64,000 nucleotides of DNA, taken from assembly GCF_019703515.2 (NCBI RefSeq), contig NC_059388.1, forward strand, positions 2,307,501-2,371,500. Reading direction: 5' to 3'. Position numbers and translations under genes: made by a program. Positions 52,440-63,858 of the stretch are shown here, one piece after another; the first letter of the stretch is position 1, and each line of letters starts with the position of its first letter. Source of the DNA: Myxocyprinus asiaticus. Its lineage: Eukaryota; Chordata; Actinopteri; Cypriniformes; Catostomidae. The notes below the pieces were generated by a model. It worked only from the letters and a program-made list of their open reading frames with translations. It was not told where the DNA came from and did no database searches.

Positions 52440-52900
52440 TGTGGCAGAAAATGTTAATGATGTTACGGGAGGAATGTGTCACAACACACAGTGCATTGCA
52501 CCCTTCTGTGTATGGGACTGCATAGCCGCAGACCAGTCAGAGTGCCCATGATGACCCCTGACCACTGTCGAAAGTGCCTACAATGGGCATATGAGCAGCA
52601 CCACAATGCACTGTGGGAAGATGACAAGCTGGTGGAGGGATTGTGATGCTCTGGGCAATGTTCAGCTGGGAAACCCTGTGTACTGCTATTCATGTGGACG
52701 TCAATTTGACATGTGCCACCTACCTAAACATCGTTGCAGACCAGGTACACCCCTTCATGGCAATGGTATTCCCTGATGGCAGTGTTCAAGGTGTTGCCCT
52801 GGCCTCCAAATTCCCCAGATCTCAATCCAAATGAGTATCTGTGGAATGTGCTGGACCAACAAGTCCGATCCACGGTGGCTCCACTCTGCAAATTATAGGA
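52440..52900 (+). pseudogene. mariner-like transposase relic
   Basis: Only short blocks are legible. The clearest is VLPWPPNSPDLNPNEYLWNV at about 52792-52852, in which the E of NPNEYLW corresponds to the third catalytic residue. Upstream, HVDVNLTCATYLNIVADQV and HPFMAM can be followed through frame changes. A TAG ends the block near 52900, just before the TTAA insertion. It cannot make a functional enzyme. Confidence 0.75.
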
Positions 52901-52905
52901 CTTAA

Positions 52906-53644
52906 AGAGTACCTATTATGGTTTTTCATGTAGTGTGTTATATAGCTGTCTGTGAATGTAAAAATGTCTGCAATGTTTCAAAAATCAAAGTGCACAAAAT
53001 ATGGAGTTACTGACACCCAAAAGAAAGAACCGATTCTGAACACCTGAAACGAGTCATTAGTAATTCCAGACTTTCTTCCTGTACTAACCCATGTAATTTG
53101 GTAACAAAAAACCCGCCTCTGGTCTGTTTACATGTACAGCCAGTGCACGCTGTTAGCCTGTTACCTGTTAGCCTCTGCTAACCGGCTAACTCACGTTATT
53201 GTCAAAATACATATAAACTTACCACTGAGAAACGTCCTGTTCTCGTCACGATGGTGGTTCGGGTTTATCTTCCGATGCATCATTGTCGGACTCGTGCTAC
53301 AATTGGTAAGGTACAACAGACATTTTTTCAGAAGAAGCTGAAACTCGGATATGGTAGTGGGCGTTTCCTTTCCGACACGCGCTGTAAGCGGTAGGCCAAT
53401 CACAACAGACTGGGACATCTGACCAATCAGAGCAGAGTAGGCTCTCTGAAAAGAGGAGTTTAGAATGAATCCTTTAGAATGGATCATTGAAGGAGTCGTT
53501 TTTGACACTGGGAAAAAAAGGTAATGCTGCAATTTAAATTATGAGCAAATTAAAGTGTTTTTTTTACCTTGGATGCATGTAAATCTATTGTATGAGACCT
53601 TTAAAACAAAATTAGGTATGTTTAAAAACCATAATAGGTGCACT
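52906..53644. mobile_element. TTAA-flanked MITE (piggyBac-type) nested in the mariner relic
   Basis: The left end is agagtacctattatggtttt. The right end read inwards is agtgcacctattatggtttt, so the inverted repeat is about 20 bp with two mismatches. TTAA stands at 52902-52905 and 53645-53648. Deleting the element and one TTAA restores gacTTAAaggatc, continuous with the mariner sequence. The 739 bp interior holds no transposase. The 113-codon frame inside lacks domains. Confidence 0.85.
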
Positions 53645-53948
53645 TTAAAGGATCAGCTGCTAATGTCTTGGTGCCAGATACCACAGGACACCTTCGGGGG
53701 TCTTGTAGAGTCCAAGCCTCAGTGGGTCGGCATTGTTTTGGCAGCACGCGGAGGACCAACAGCATATTAGGCAGGTGGTCATAATGTTTTGGCTCATCAG
53801 TGTATATGCTTTTGGTCATATTGCCCAACCCTAACGTCAACAATAAAATAGTGCTGTGTCAACAAAAACATTTTGTTCTGGCAAATGTTGGGTAGTCATG
53901 AGACTCATCAGCTGTGATGTGAATAACACTGCCTGGGGTGAAACTCAC

Positions 53949-54104
53949 ATTCTCCGAGTTGTGGTCTGTTTCACTGGGACAGCCAAAAAGTTCTCTCCTC
54001 AACAGATTCCCATCATACTCCAGGAAGGTCAGGTAGAGGTTCCTGAAGAACTCCACATGCTTGTTCTTCACGTGAAGCTTCTTAGGAGAGTTCCAGTGAA
54101 TCAC
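53949..54104 (-). CDS. large1: large1 coding exon (end of the GT8 domain)
   Basis: The 156 bp exon (52 codons, phase 0 at both ends) runs from acceptor cttgtgcag/GTGATT at 54104 to donor GAGAAT/gtgagt at 53949. It encodes [20 protein letters not shown], then [20 protein letters not shown] and ends [12 protein letters not shown]. The VIHWNSPKK block is the C-terminal signature of the LARGE xylosyltransferase domain, equivalent to the HxxG/HW segment of GT8 enzymes that contacts the UDP-sugar. The exon then leads into the linker to the second domain. It is almost identical to the vertebrate LARGE1 sequence I remember, with differences only near the 3' end. Confidence 0.95.
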
Positions 54105-54179
54105 CTGCACAAGATTTCAAAAATGTGCATACTGATATGAATTAAATGTTGATGATGAATGTTTGAAATCATCAACAGT

Positions 54180-54560
54180 GAGCAGTGACTGCCCACTCAT
54201 GATTGGTCTCGCTGCACTCTCAAACTACTTGTATCTTTTTATATATATCTTAATATTTTACAATAAACTTGTTTTATACTTATAATCTTATATACTGCTT
54301 GATTACACATTACTGATTCGATTACCTGTATGTCATTCGCAATGCTTCATGGGATGATTAGTTCAATATAAGTACACAAAGTCTTACATCTTTTTCTTTT
54401 CCTTAGATTTTCTTTTCTTTCTTTTTTTTTTTATTTAAATCAAAGTTTATGTTGTTATTCATCTCAGACCTGGTGGGTTTGGTTCATGGTTTAGAACTCT
54501 TATTAAAGAATGTTTTGAAATTCCTTTGGAGAAAATGAATGGGAAAAATATGTGGGAATC
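54180..54560. repeat. Dispersed repeat shared with 46520-46990
   Basis: The words gcaatgcttcatgggatga, gtacacaaagtctta, ctcagacctggtgggtttgg and ttcatggtttagaactctta align in order with the copy at 46.5-47.0 kb. It sits in the short intron between the exons at 54104 and 54845. Confidence 0.6.
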
Positions 54561-54802
54561 CAAAGGCCACAGAAAACTATAGTGTGCAGTCCAGGCAGCT
54601 AATAAAAATACATATTTTTTTTAAATTACGAATATGCCATTAATTGCCATCTCAAAGAGAACTGTTTGTTAAATTCAGCTTTAACACATATAGAAGTTAA
54701 CTTTTCATTTGCAGCTTGTCTATATTAAGCACACATGCAAATAATGTGTCAAGTCTATGCAGCTGTACAGTACGTGTGAATGAACTGCTGCTAATTCATT
54801 CA

Positions 54803-55012
<210 letters not shown>

Positions 55013-55138
55013 TCACAGTAAAAAAAGGTACAGAATATTTATTATAATTCAGAAGTTTTGATTTAGTTTTTGTTTTATTTTTAATTAGTCTTTTCAAAGT
55101 AGTTTTTTCTTAGTTTTCACCCTATGAATGTTAAGTTT

Positions 55139-55985
55139 TAGGGTACATTTACATGACAACGATGTACTAAAAATGGAAAAGCATTTTTGAAAAGTTTCGC
55201 GTACAGAAAACAACGTTGTCAAAATGATCCCTGTTCACACAGATCCGCGAAAACGACTAAAAGCGCTGTATTATGCATGCCAGGCCAGTAGTTGGCGATG
55301 TCACTTTGTAAAGAAACACTACGCGCCTGCGCACATAAGAATTCTTCCACAGAGCGGTGAATACAAACAATGAAGATGGCGATCACTGGTCGTAGTAGTG
55401 ATGCAGTAAATCTACACTTTACTGGAGCAGCATCATTAAATCAAAATCTTGAGCAGCACAAACACAGTCCTGTAGTCCGCCATTGTAGTTTTGAATGTCT
55501 CGCGCACATGCCTATAGACTGAACTCTCAAGATGATTCAATAAACTCTGCTCATTTTTACCATCACTTCGTCTCCTGCCTTCTTCCGTATTCCCCCTGCT
55601 GACTCTTGGGCTGGTAGGAGAGTAAGTTAACATAAGCTGTTGATGTTGACTGGTTTTGGATATCAGACAGAACTCTGATATATGGATATCTTCTGATGGA
55701 GAGAGAGGTCTTGTGTACACTGGATCTAACATGCATTTTCACTGCCTCATGTTTTCATATTCTAAGCATATCATTGAATACTGTACATGGCATCACATCT
55801 CTGTCTATAGGCTATATACATAAACGGTGGGTGAATGAATTGCAGGGTAAAGGTACATCAAATAAAATTAAGTAAAGTTTGCGTTTTCTGGCTCCAAAAC
55901 GCCATTGTCGTGTAAACGAACAGCCAAAACACATAAAAGGTTCTCCGTTTTTAGTTGAAAACGTTGTCGTGTAAACGGCCCCTTA
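55139..55985. mobile_element. hAT-like MITE in a short large1 intron
   Basis: The left end TAGGGTACATTTACATGACA with acgatgtactaaaaatgg and the right end (minus) TAAGGGGCCGTTTACACGAC with aacgttttcaactaaaaacgg are related inverted repeats. Flanking octamers do not match clearly. It fills more than half of the 1.4 kb intron between exons at 54970 and 56373. The 98-codon minus-strand frame inside (55732-55436) has no domain. Confidence 0.7.
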
Positions 55986-56240
55986 GTATTATTTTATCAG
56001 TGCTTTACCATTTCAGTTTAGTTTTTCTTTTTAGTATATTTAGTTTCTATTTCTATTTTATTTTTAATTTGTTGATTAAATTTCAGTTTAGCTTACTTAG
56101 TTGTGACTCTATTACTGTTCATTTTTGCTTTTTTAAGCTTTATAATTTCAGTTTATTTTTGTTTTGTTTTTAAGTATTTTGTTTTAGGGCTGCCACAGTT
56201 TGATTTCACATTTTCAGATTATGTTAGTTTTCATTGTTTA

Positions 56241-56510
<270 letters not shown>

Positions 56511-56629
56511 TCATTCACGAATCCAGTCTTACACGACTTGCAATCAGAACCCTGCGACTCACAGTTCTGTTTTTTGTTGTGCTGGTGCGAACACTACAGG
56601 ACTGTAGTGTTTCAACTACATGACCTAAA

Positions 56630-59600
56630 CAAATCTAATTCCTGTCCACAAATGCCAACATAATTCTCAAGCCTATCCAAGAGAATTTTGTGATCTATGG
56701 TGTCAAAGGCAGCACTAAGATCTAATAGCACTAGAAGAGAAATGCAGCCGCGATCAGATAATAAGAGCAAGTCATTTGTAACTCTGATAAGTGCAGTCTC
56801 TGTACTATGATGGGTCCTAAATCCTAACTGAAATTCTTCATGTATACGTTTTTTTTTTTTTTTTTAAATGAACTGTTGGGAGGACACTACCTTTTCTAGT
56901 ATTTTCGACATAAATGGAAGATTTGAGATCGGTCTATAATTAGCCAACTCTCCAGGATCAAGCTGTAGTTTCTTGATAAGCAGTTTAATAACTGCTATCT
57001 TAAATTTTGTTGGGACATGTCCTAAGGATAATGAGGATTTAATATTACTAAGATGAGGTTCTGAGATGACAGGGAATATTTTTTTTACTTTAAAAAAAAC
57101 TTTTAATAGCTTGGTCGGTATTGAATCTAACATAAATGTTGTTGCTGTCCTATGACAGCAAAGGATTGAAGTTGCTCGTGGGGAATAATATGAGACATTG
57201 TCTTCAGAGGTGCTATTGCAGATGGTTGCATAATTCCAATTTTGTTTCTGATAATTTCAATTTTATCAGTAAAGAAATTCATAAAGCCTTTACTACTGTG
57301 CTACGATGAAATATTTGGTTCAGTCGAACCTTTATTCCTTATTAATTTATCCACAGTACTGAATAAACACCTAGGATTATTGTGGTTATTTTCTATGAGT
57401 TTACTAAAATATGCAGACATGGCAGCATTTAGAGCCTTTCTATAGCTAGAGACACTATCATTCCATGCACCACAAAAGACCTCTAATTTTGTACTCTTCC
57501 ACTTGTGCTCCATTTTTCGAGCTGCTCTCTTGAGAACATGAGTGTGACCATTGTACCACGGTACAGGGCTTTTCTCTTTAATTTTCTTTCATCTAAGGGG
57601 GTCGACACTATCAAGAGCGCTAGAGAAGACTGTATCTATATTTTCTGTGATTACATCAAGTTCTTCTAAATTTTTTGGTTTACTGAGTATTTGAGACAAA
57701 TCTGGAAGGTTATTAGCAAAGCTATTTTTAGTGGCTGAAAGAATAATCCTACCCGATCGATAACACGGTGTAGATTGATTGACCTTTGCTAAGCGCAGCA
57801 TACAAGAGATGAGGTAATGATCTGAGATGTCATCGCTCTGTGGCAGAATTGCTATATTATCAACATCAATTCCATATGACAGTGTAGGGCTTTACTGGTT
57901 GTTTAGATCAGTGTTACTATCAGAAATAATTAATAATTATTTATTTAGTTATTCATTAATATTTAAATTAATTAATTGAATCTAACTCATTAAAACCTCA
58001 TATGGGGCTCCAGTAAATCTAGTGTGCTACGTTTAGGAGCGGGTTTGGTTTGTAGCAATAATTAATAATTATCAAAGATAATTGTTAATTATTAAAATCA
58101 ACAGAACATTGATGACAATCGATGTTAGCTTTTTTAGTCCTTTAAATCAAAAATTATCAAAGATAATCATTAATTGTTAACATCGATGAAACATTAATTA
58201 AAATTAAAACTAGCTTATTGATCATTCAAATTCAACAATCATCAAAGATAATTATCAATTATTAAAAATCAATAGAATATTAATAAGGATTAACATTGAC
58301 AGGGCACCACCCTGGAATCAGGGACTAATAACCAGATAGTATAACAGTCTCAATATTAGATTGTTTTCTTAGGAAAATCGACATCCGAAGAATATCGATT
58401 TTCGCGAAAAAAACAATGAATGAAGGTTTGAATCCGAGCACTGACATCCCGTCAGCATGACACAGGTGTGTGCAAAACAAACCAAAACACTTCTCTTTGT
58501 AATATAACAGTTTATTTATGCAGTAATATCAATTAATAATTAATACAATGTAGTCAATAAACTTCCGACTTACAACTACAAACTAAACAGTGATATGATC
58601 AGATATGGAAATAAAAATAATCCTATAACACATAAGGTGTGTGTGTGACAGTGTGTGTGTGTGTAAGGAGGGACGTGCACAAAATGGCAGACGTGACTCT
58701 CGTGGAGAGTATGTCACGCGAGACTTCCGGCCAGGGAATATAACCGCGAATGGGGCGGAGAGAAACCAGTCAATGGCGTCTACCAGTTACCACGTGTATT
58801 CGCTTGTACGATAGCTTAGGGACAAAGCTGGGCTTTAGTATTAAGCTATCTACGAGCCAAAAATGTGTGCCAGAATGTTTGTGAGGGGTCGCGTGCGTGC
58901 GTGTGTGTGGTTAGTACGAGAGAGAGAGAGAAGTGACGGCCCTAAAGCCGATTTCGCGATCGTGGGAGAGAAAGCAGCTGTTAGTTCATCGCTCGTAAAC
59001 AGTCCCACGTACTTTGACTCTTTAATGGATGAACTCAGTTTACCTGTCTCACCCGCGATGGCGAAATTGCACAACAGTCCAATTTGGTTGGACCACAATA
59101 CAGCAAAACAAATTTGTGATAATTAATACCCTGAGTATAAATAATGAGCGGACATGGCGGTCCATAAACTGTACAAGCAAAAACCTTGAAACACAAGAAT
59201 AACACACTATAATATTCTATCTCTGCCCAGACGTAAACCTCTTACTTGAATCGCATGAGGACACAGGTAGAATGTGTTTTCCTCCATCCTTTAACTCTGA
59301 CCCGGTTCCTTGAGGCTCGGGTGATGACGGGAGGCCGTTTCCTCGTTCTGTCGGCGGGCGGTACGGTTGTTGATTCTCGGCGGGCTGGCGGAGAACTCAG
59401 AAATGTCGACTTGATTGAAGATGGAAGAGAAATCTTTAATCTCTTCACTTCTGTAGGCAAACGGATGAAGATGCAGATTGCTCGGTGGTCTCCTTTGGAT
59501 CCTTTAGAGTGTTCGGTTGAACACAGAGTAATCTCAACCCGTCCAGCGAGATGGAGATTGTATGGCCACAGTTTCAAGTCGGACGTTACTTCCTTGTGCC

Positions 59601-61470
59601 ACGAGGTTGCACCTGAGAGCAGCGATGAGCTGCGTCTATACCCGGTGAACAAAGTTGCTGGAAGCAAATCCCGGAAGCATTTCAGAGGTATTTCAACTCC
59701 TGATGATGTCATGTTTGAGGGACGTTCTGTTGTGTGCCTCATCCAATAGGAGTTGAGAGTTTGATCCTTTAGTGAGCAAGGCTTCATGGGATTTGTAGTC
59801 TATTTTGGACTCCCTTTGTTTGATTTTGGTGCGATTTTTATCAGTATAATTTACGACTTGGAATGTGGGGGCTTGAGTTAGGTTTTTACGACTGTGTTAG
59901 GCCTGCATTTGTCTTCTATCTGAATACATGAGGCCCAACAACAGAATTAAATCTAGCATCTGATTATGGCGATGAGTTGATCCTGTCACATTTTGTCTGA
60001 CCCCAACGGAGTTGAGAATATCGATAAATGCTAATCCAGTGTATCATTTTCTTTATCTATGTGAATATTGACGTCAGCAATGATTAAAGCTCTATCCACA
60101 GTGCCTACTAGATCTGACAGAAAATCAGCAAATTCTCTAAAGAAATCAGAATATTGCCCTGGTGGTCTATATACTGTAGCAAGAACAAAAGACGACAGAG
60201 ATTTTTTATTTATATCTTACGACGTCACATTAAGCATTATCAGTTCAAAAGAATTAAACTTATATCCTGACCTCTGAGTGTGTTACTCACAAAAACATCA
60301 CTGTAAATTGTAGCCACACCCCCTCCTCGACCTTTCAGGCGAGGCTCATATTTATAACAATAACCTTGGGGAGTAGACTCATTTAAACTAATATATTCAT
60401 CTGGTTTAAGCTAGGTTTCAGTCAATCAGAGTGAATCTAAACTATGATCTGTAATAATTTCATTTACAATTAGTGCTTTCAATGAAAGCGATCTAATGTT
60501 TAGTAGCCCTACCTTTATATGATGTTTATTTTGCTATTTTCAAGTTTGATATCAATCAAATTTCTTCTAAATGACTTAGTGAGGGTTTTGTGTTTGGTAG
60601 TTCGGGGAACAGAAAGTCTCTATATGATATCTAGGTGATACAGTCTCTATGTGTTGTAGTTTATGTGACCTGTGTGATGTATCAAGGCAGCTAGCAGACG
60701 TTCGGATAAGCCAGTTTGTCTGCTTCCTGACCTGGGTCCCAGTTAGTCAAACAATATTACTATTAAGACTATGAGCCAAATTACTAGAGAGGAGAGCGGC
60801 AACTTTCCTGGAGGGATAGAGTCCGTCTCTCTTTACCAGGTCAGGTATACCCCAAAAACGTGTCCAATTGTCTATAAATCCTATGCTATTCTGCGGACAC
60901 CACTCAGACATCCAGCCATTCAGTAACAATCTTAGAAAATCTAAGTTTAGCATTAGCCAGCACTTGAAAATTTGATTTGATGTCAGATACTCTGGCACCT
61001 GAAATGCATTATACTATGGTGGCTGGAGTCTCTATTTCAACATTCCTAACAATAGAATCACCTATAACCAGGCTTCTCAATGGGTGCATCACTGAGTGGG
61101 TAGAATCTATTGGAAATCTTAACAGGAACGGAATAGTTGTATCACTTTGCCCTACAAGTATGCTGACGAGATGTCACACAAACGTCCTGCTGCAGGGGCT
61201 CTACAGCTGGAACCAAAGTGTGTGTAGCTCGCTGTACAACCCGCATCTGAAACAATATATACACGCTTCTCTTTCTCACTGACCTCTACTAGCGTTCAGA
61301 TGCGTGTTTCTAACACATTAATTTTCTCCATCAGCCTGACTAATTCCTTACATTTATCACATGTAAATCCTTCACTGCTGATGGATGAAGCTATCATAAA
61401 CATGTGGCATGCAGTGCAAGTAGCAATAACGTGTGCTGATGCCATGACTTACTGCAGTTGTTTTTTATTG
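56630..61470 (-). pseudogene. L2-like ORF1 and ORF2 remnants, copy 2
   Basis: ORF1: an esterase-like piece with [18 protein letters not shown] is visible at 60998-60747. The HVGTND to GDEVY part present in copy 1 is deleted here. Upstream ORF1 sequence (61020-61400) retains about 270 bp missing from copy 1. ORF2: endonuclease sequence at 60500-59950; linker WKSTKLEVFCGAWNDSVSSY (57513-57301); RT start LDPGELANYRPISNLPFMSK (57133-56864) and motif [21 protein letters not shown] (about 56735-56675). Multiple frameshifts occur. It encodes no active enzyme. Confidence 0.82.
57883..59940. mobile_element. LTR-type insertion, 2058 bp, probable solo LTR, TSD ACAG
   Basis: The element starts TGTAGGGC and ends GGCCCAACA, so the ends are short inverted repeats (TGTaGGGC/TGTtGGGC) in TG...CA form. 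ACAG stands at 57879-57882 and 59941-59944. The L2 sequence is continuous once it is removed. The AT-rich left part has three degenerate copies of a unit containing atcaaagataatt (about 58070, 58150 and 58238). The right half is CpG-richer with long open frames on both strands (59246-59749 plus, 59787-59242 minus) but no gag/pol motif. The last 142 bp recur, inverted, at 63859-64000. A retrovirus-like or Ty3-type LTR is likely; the class is not fixed. Confidence 0.75.
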
Positions 61471-61521
61471 TTGTGCTTCTTGATCAGCAGTGCTTTGAGA
61501 TCGATGCAATAATCCGTGTAA

Positions 61522-61941
61522 ATGGGTGGTCACACTACTCTTTGCACTCCATTAACTCCCATTCAAATGCATCCGAATGCAGCAGAGTGGAAACGAAGGC
61601 TCATCTAAAGAAAGTTCGTACTACGCTGCGTACCAAAGTTCAAGCTTGGTGAACTCTGAACCGTGAATTTGTATGACAAGAGGACACGCAACTAATAGGA
61701 GACTGAAACTTCACACGCTGACCTCTTGGCTCAATTCAAATGATACTTATTTCAAAGCTGCGAGATTTATTGTTGCAGGAAAGCGAATAGACAAAACATT
61801 AAACATTTTCTAATATATTATTATTTGTTTTTTGTGATCTATTATTTACTTACACCAGAAGTCCTCCCACATGACATCATATCCTGGTCCACTGCGTTAT
61901 GAAAAATGTTTGCATGCTCAATGCCTAGTGTGACCGCCCCT
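61522..61941. mobile_element. PIF/Harbinger-type MITE, TSD TAA
   Basis: The left end ATGGGTGGTCACACTA and the right end read inwards AGGGGCGGTCACACTA form inverted repeats. TAA flanks both (61519-61521 and 61942-61944). Removing it joins cgtgTAAcacagagg, which matches cgtgtaatacagagg in L2 copy 1 at about 38021. A three-base TAA/TTA duplication is typical of PIF/Harbinger elements. Length is 420 bp, with no coding. Confidence 0.85.
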
Positions 61942-62186
61942 TAACACAGAGGAGAAAACGGGTGTGCGCGGTAAAATGCACGCAGTTTAATCATGATAAA
62001 AATAGAAAGCAGAGAATAGAAAATAGAATATAAAAAATCTTCTGATTGTACACTTATTTCCCTTTAAATCTGCACGTAACGTAGTGTTGTCCCATTTCAA
62101 AAGGATCGACCAAAGTGCATCCTAAAATTAAGATAACGAAATTCATTCACAAATTCACACAGTTTGTTCTTAATAACATGTCAAAA

Positions 62187-62700
62187 CATAAAAGAATGGC
62201 TCTTGACCATTTTCATGCTTAGTGGCACCATTTTCAAAGAACAAAATTAATAAAAACAGCAGATAATAATAAAAACAGTGAGTAGGGAGATGTTGCTGAG
62301 AATTTATTAAAATCTTTTATTATTTTTGTCTCCTGCTACCCAATACCATGCTCTCCTTTTTCAATAAGCATGAAAGAACGCCTTGCACCCATTTTTATGC
62401 GTATTTGCTCTAATTTGCTTAGGAAAATAATTATAAAAACAGATAAAAATAATAAAGACAGCAGGTAGGGATTTGCGAATGATGTTTTATTTTATTTTCT
62501 AATTATTATTTGTCTCCTGCTAGCCAAACCTTGCTCTCCTCTTTTAATAAACATGAAAGAACGGCTCACACACATTTAAGAAAAACAGCAGAAAATAATA
62601 AAGACAGCAGGTAGGGAGATGTTGGTGAAGTTTTATTTTATGATATCATTATTTTTTGTCTTCTGCTTCCTAATACCTTGCCCTTCTCTTGCGCTCTCTC
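62187..62700. repeat. Tandem repeat, about 183 bp unit, almost three copies
   Basis: The word cat(g/a)aaagaa(c/t)g recurs at 62187, 62369 and 62552, a spacing of 182-183 bp. Other words (acagcagataataataaa, tagggagatgttg, tctcctgctacccaa, ccttgctctcct) recur at the same spacing. Identity is moderate. It lies 270 bp downstream of the exon at 62974. Confidence 0.8.
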
Positions 62701-62973
62701 TATATTTCATTAGCTGTGGCTCATTCTCCGTGGTCTAGACATCCGACATCTAGACGTCTAGATATCAAGTTGTTTTGAAAACTGTCGTAGCGGCTGGGAA
62801 TAGTCTCGGCCTGTCGCAGGAGTGTGCACACAACAAGACCATTCGTCATGAGATCCGAGACTTCACATCTCAGACCAGTCGCTGACTCAAAACATCAAAG
62901 GAGATGAGCTTGAGTCATGAAGTGTACACTAGGCTCACCCTCCTCACATACCCCAGCAAGCTCTCTGACATAC

Positions 62974-63078
62974 CAGTGTTAAAGCCGCGGCCCAGTGCTG
63001 GCCATGGCCGATGGTTCTTCCACAGGTTCCCCAGATACCAATCGCTCTGATTCTCCACCAAACCAAGAACCTGCTGAC
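62974..63078 (-). CDS. large1: large1 coding exon (GT8 domain)
   Basis: The 105 bp exon runs from acceptor gtgtttcag/GTCAGC at 63078 to donor AACACTG/gtatgt at 62974. It begins with two bases of a glycine codon, encodes [20 protein letters not shown], then [14 protein letters not shown], and ends with the first base of the next glycine. GRGFNTG is the conserved substrate-side motif of the first LARGE domain (about human residues 264-298 from memory). It follows the exon with the DTD metal-binding motif, which is outside the window. The 6.5 kb intron to the next exon is filled by L2, LTR and MITE sequence. Confidence 0.96.
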
Positions 63079-63858
63079 CTGAAACACACATGAACAATGG
63101 CTATGTTTGTAAAGTAATACCAGAGTACTACTTCCTAAATACTGTGCAGTATACATTGTACTGTATACTGCACACTATTTTTTTTTTTTATTGCATGTGA
63201 AATATTATGCAGTATGCCATGATAACCTTTATACGGTAGCATGCTGCATTGTTTATGATATGACATCATTACACAGCAATCAAGTATCATCTTGGAGAGA
63301 AAAAACAATCAGTTGAAGCACACTGCATTGTTGAAAACACAATGGAAATATTCGTATTGCTTCAGTCCTGTTCATAATCAACACCCATGGACTTCTGTGT
63401 TCATGTTTATAAAAGCGTACATATCTAGTAAATATCATAATAGCTTCATCACTGCTACTGGTTTTAAATGTTTATTCTGAAAATAATGTGTTTAAAGAAC
63501 TTAAAAATTTGACAACAGGTGTGCTCCTCTAATTAAGAGAGTTGTCCCAAATGAACAGATACTATCTTACTCCATCTGGTGACAAAATACGTACAGTACA
63601 TAGGTTTATAAACATTACAAAAGATTATAGACAGTACAAGAAAAAAAAAAAAAAAAAGAGAAGATCCATGCTGTCAAATATAAAGTAAAAACTGTACATC
63701 AGAAAAACATTCCATACACTATTTTCTGGTTTCCAAAAGGTGTTCCTTTACTTAAAACGTCTATCAGTGTCATCTCCCCATACCAAACACACTCACTTGT
63801 TCAGTTACAAAGTAAAAATAAAGTGTTGTGCAACAGGGTAACTTTATCGGCATGGTGT
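63079..63858. other. large1 intron, no gene seen
   Basis: AT-rich sequence with T and A runs (63178-63190, 63641-63657). No recognisable element before the LTR copy at the edge. Confidence 0.5.

Larger units (their letters stand above)
52173..53802 (+). mobile_element. mariner-like element relic split by a MITE
   Basis: The ends read cactgatgagccaaaacact at the left and, on the other strand, cactgatgagccaaaacatt at the right, with TA outside (52171-52172 and 53803-53804). The internal boundary cacctgcctaatatg-type sequence is also inverted. Removing the 739 bp insertion leaves about 890 bp, shorter than a full mariner. A degenerate transposase occupies the middle. Confidence 0.88.
56612..61518 (-). 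mobile_element. L2/CR1-like LINE, copy 2, split by an LTR and 3'-truncated
   Basis: Minus-strand order: ORF1 remnant (61470-60747), endonuclease (about 60500-59950), then after the LTR insertion the post-endonuclease and early RT part (57878-56630). It ends at RT motif A, so the rest of RT and the 3' UTR are gone. Sequence and order match copy 1 (34.2-38.1 kb). The junction on both sides of the LTR (catatgacag | acagaattaaatc) fits the uninterrupted copy. Homology to copy 1 may resume beyond the MITE at 61522-61941 (cacagaggagaaaa). Confidence 0.85.
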
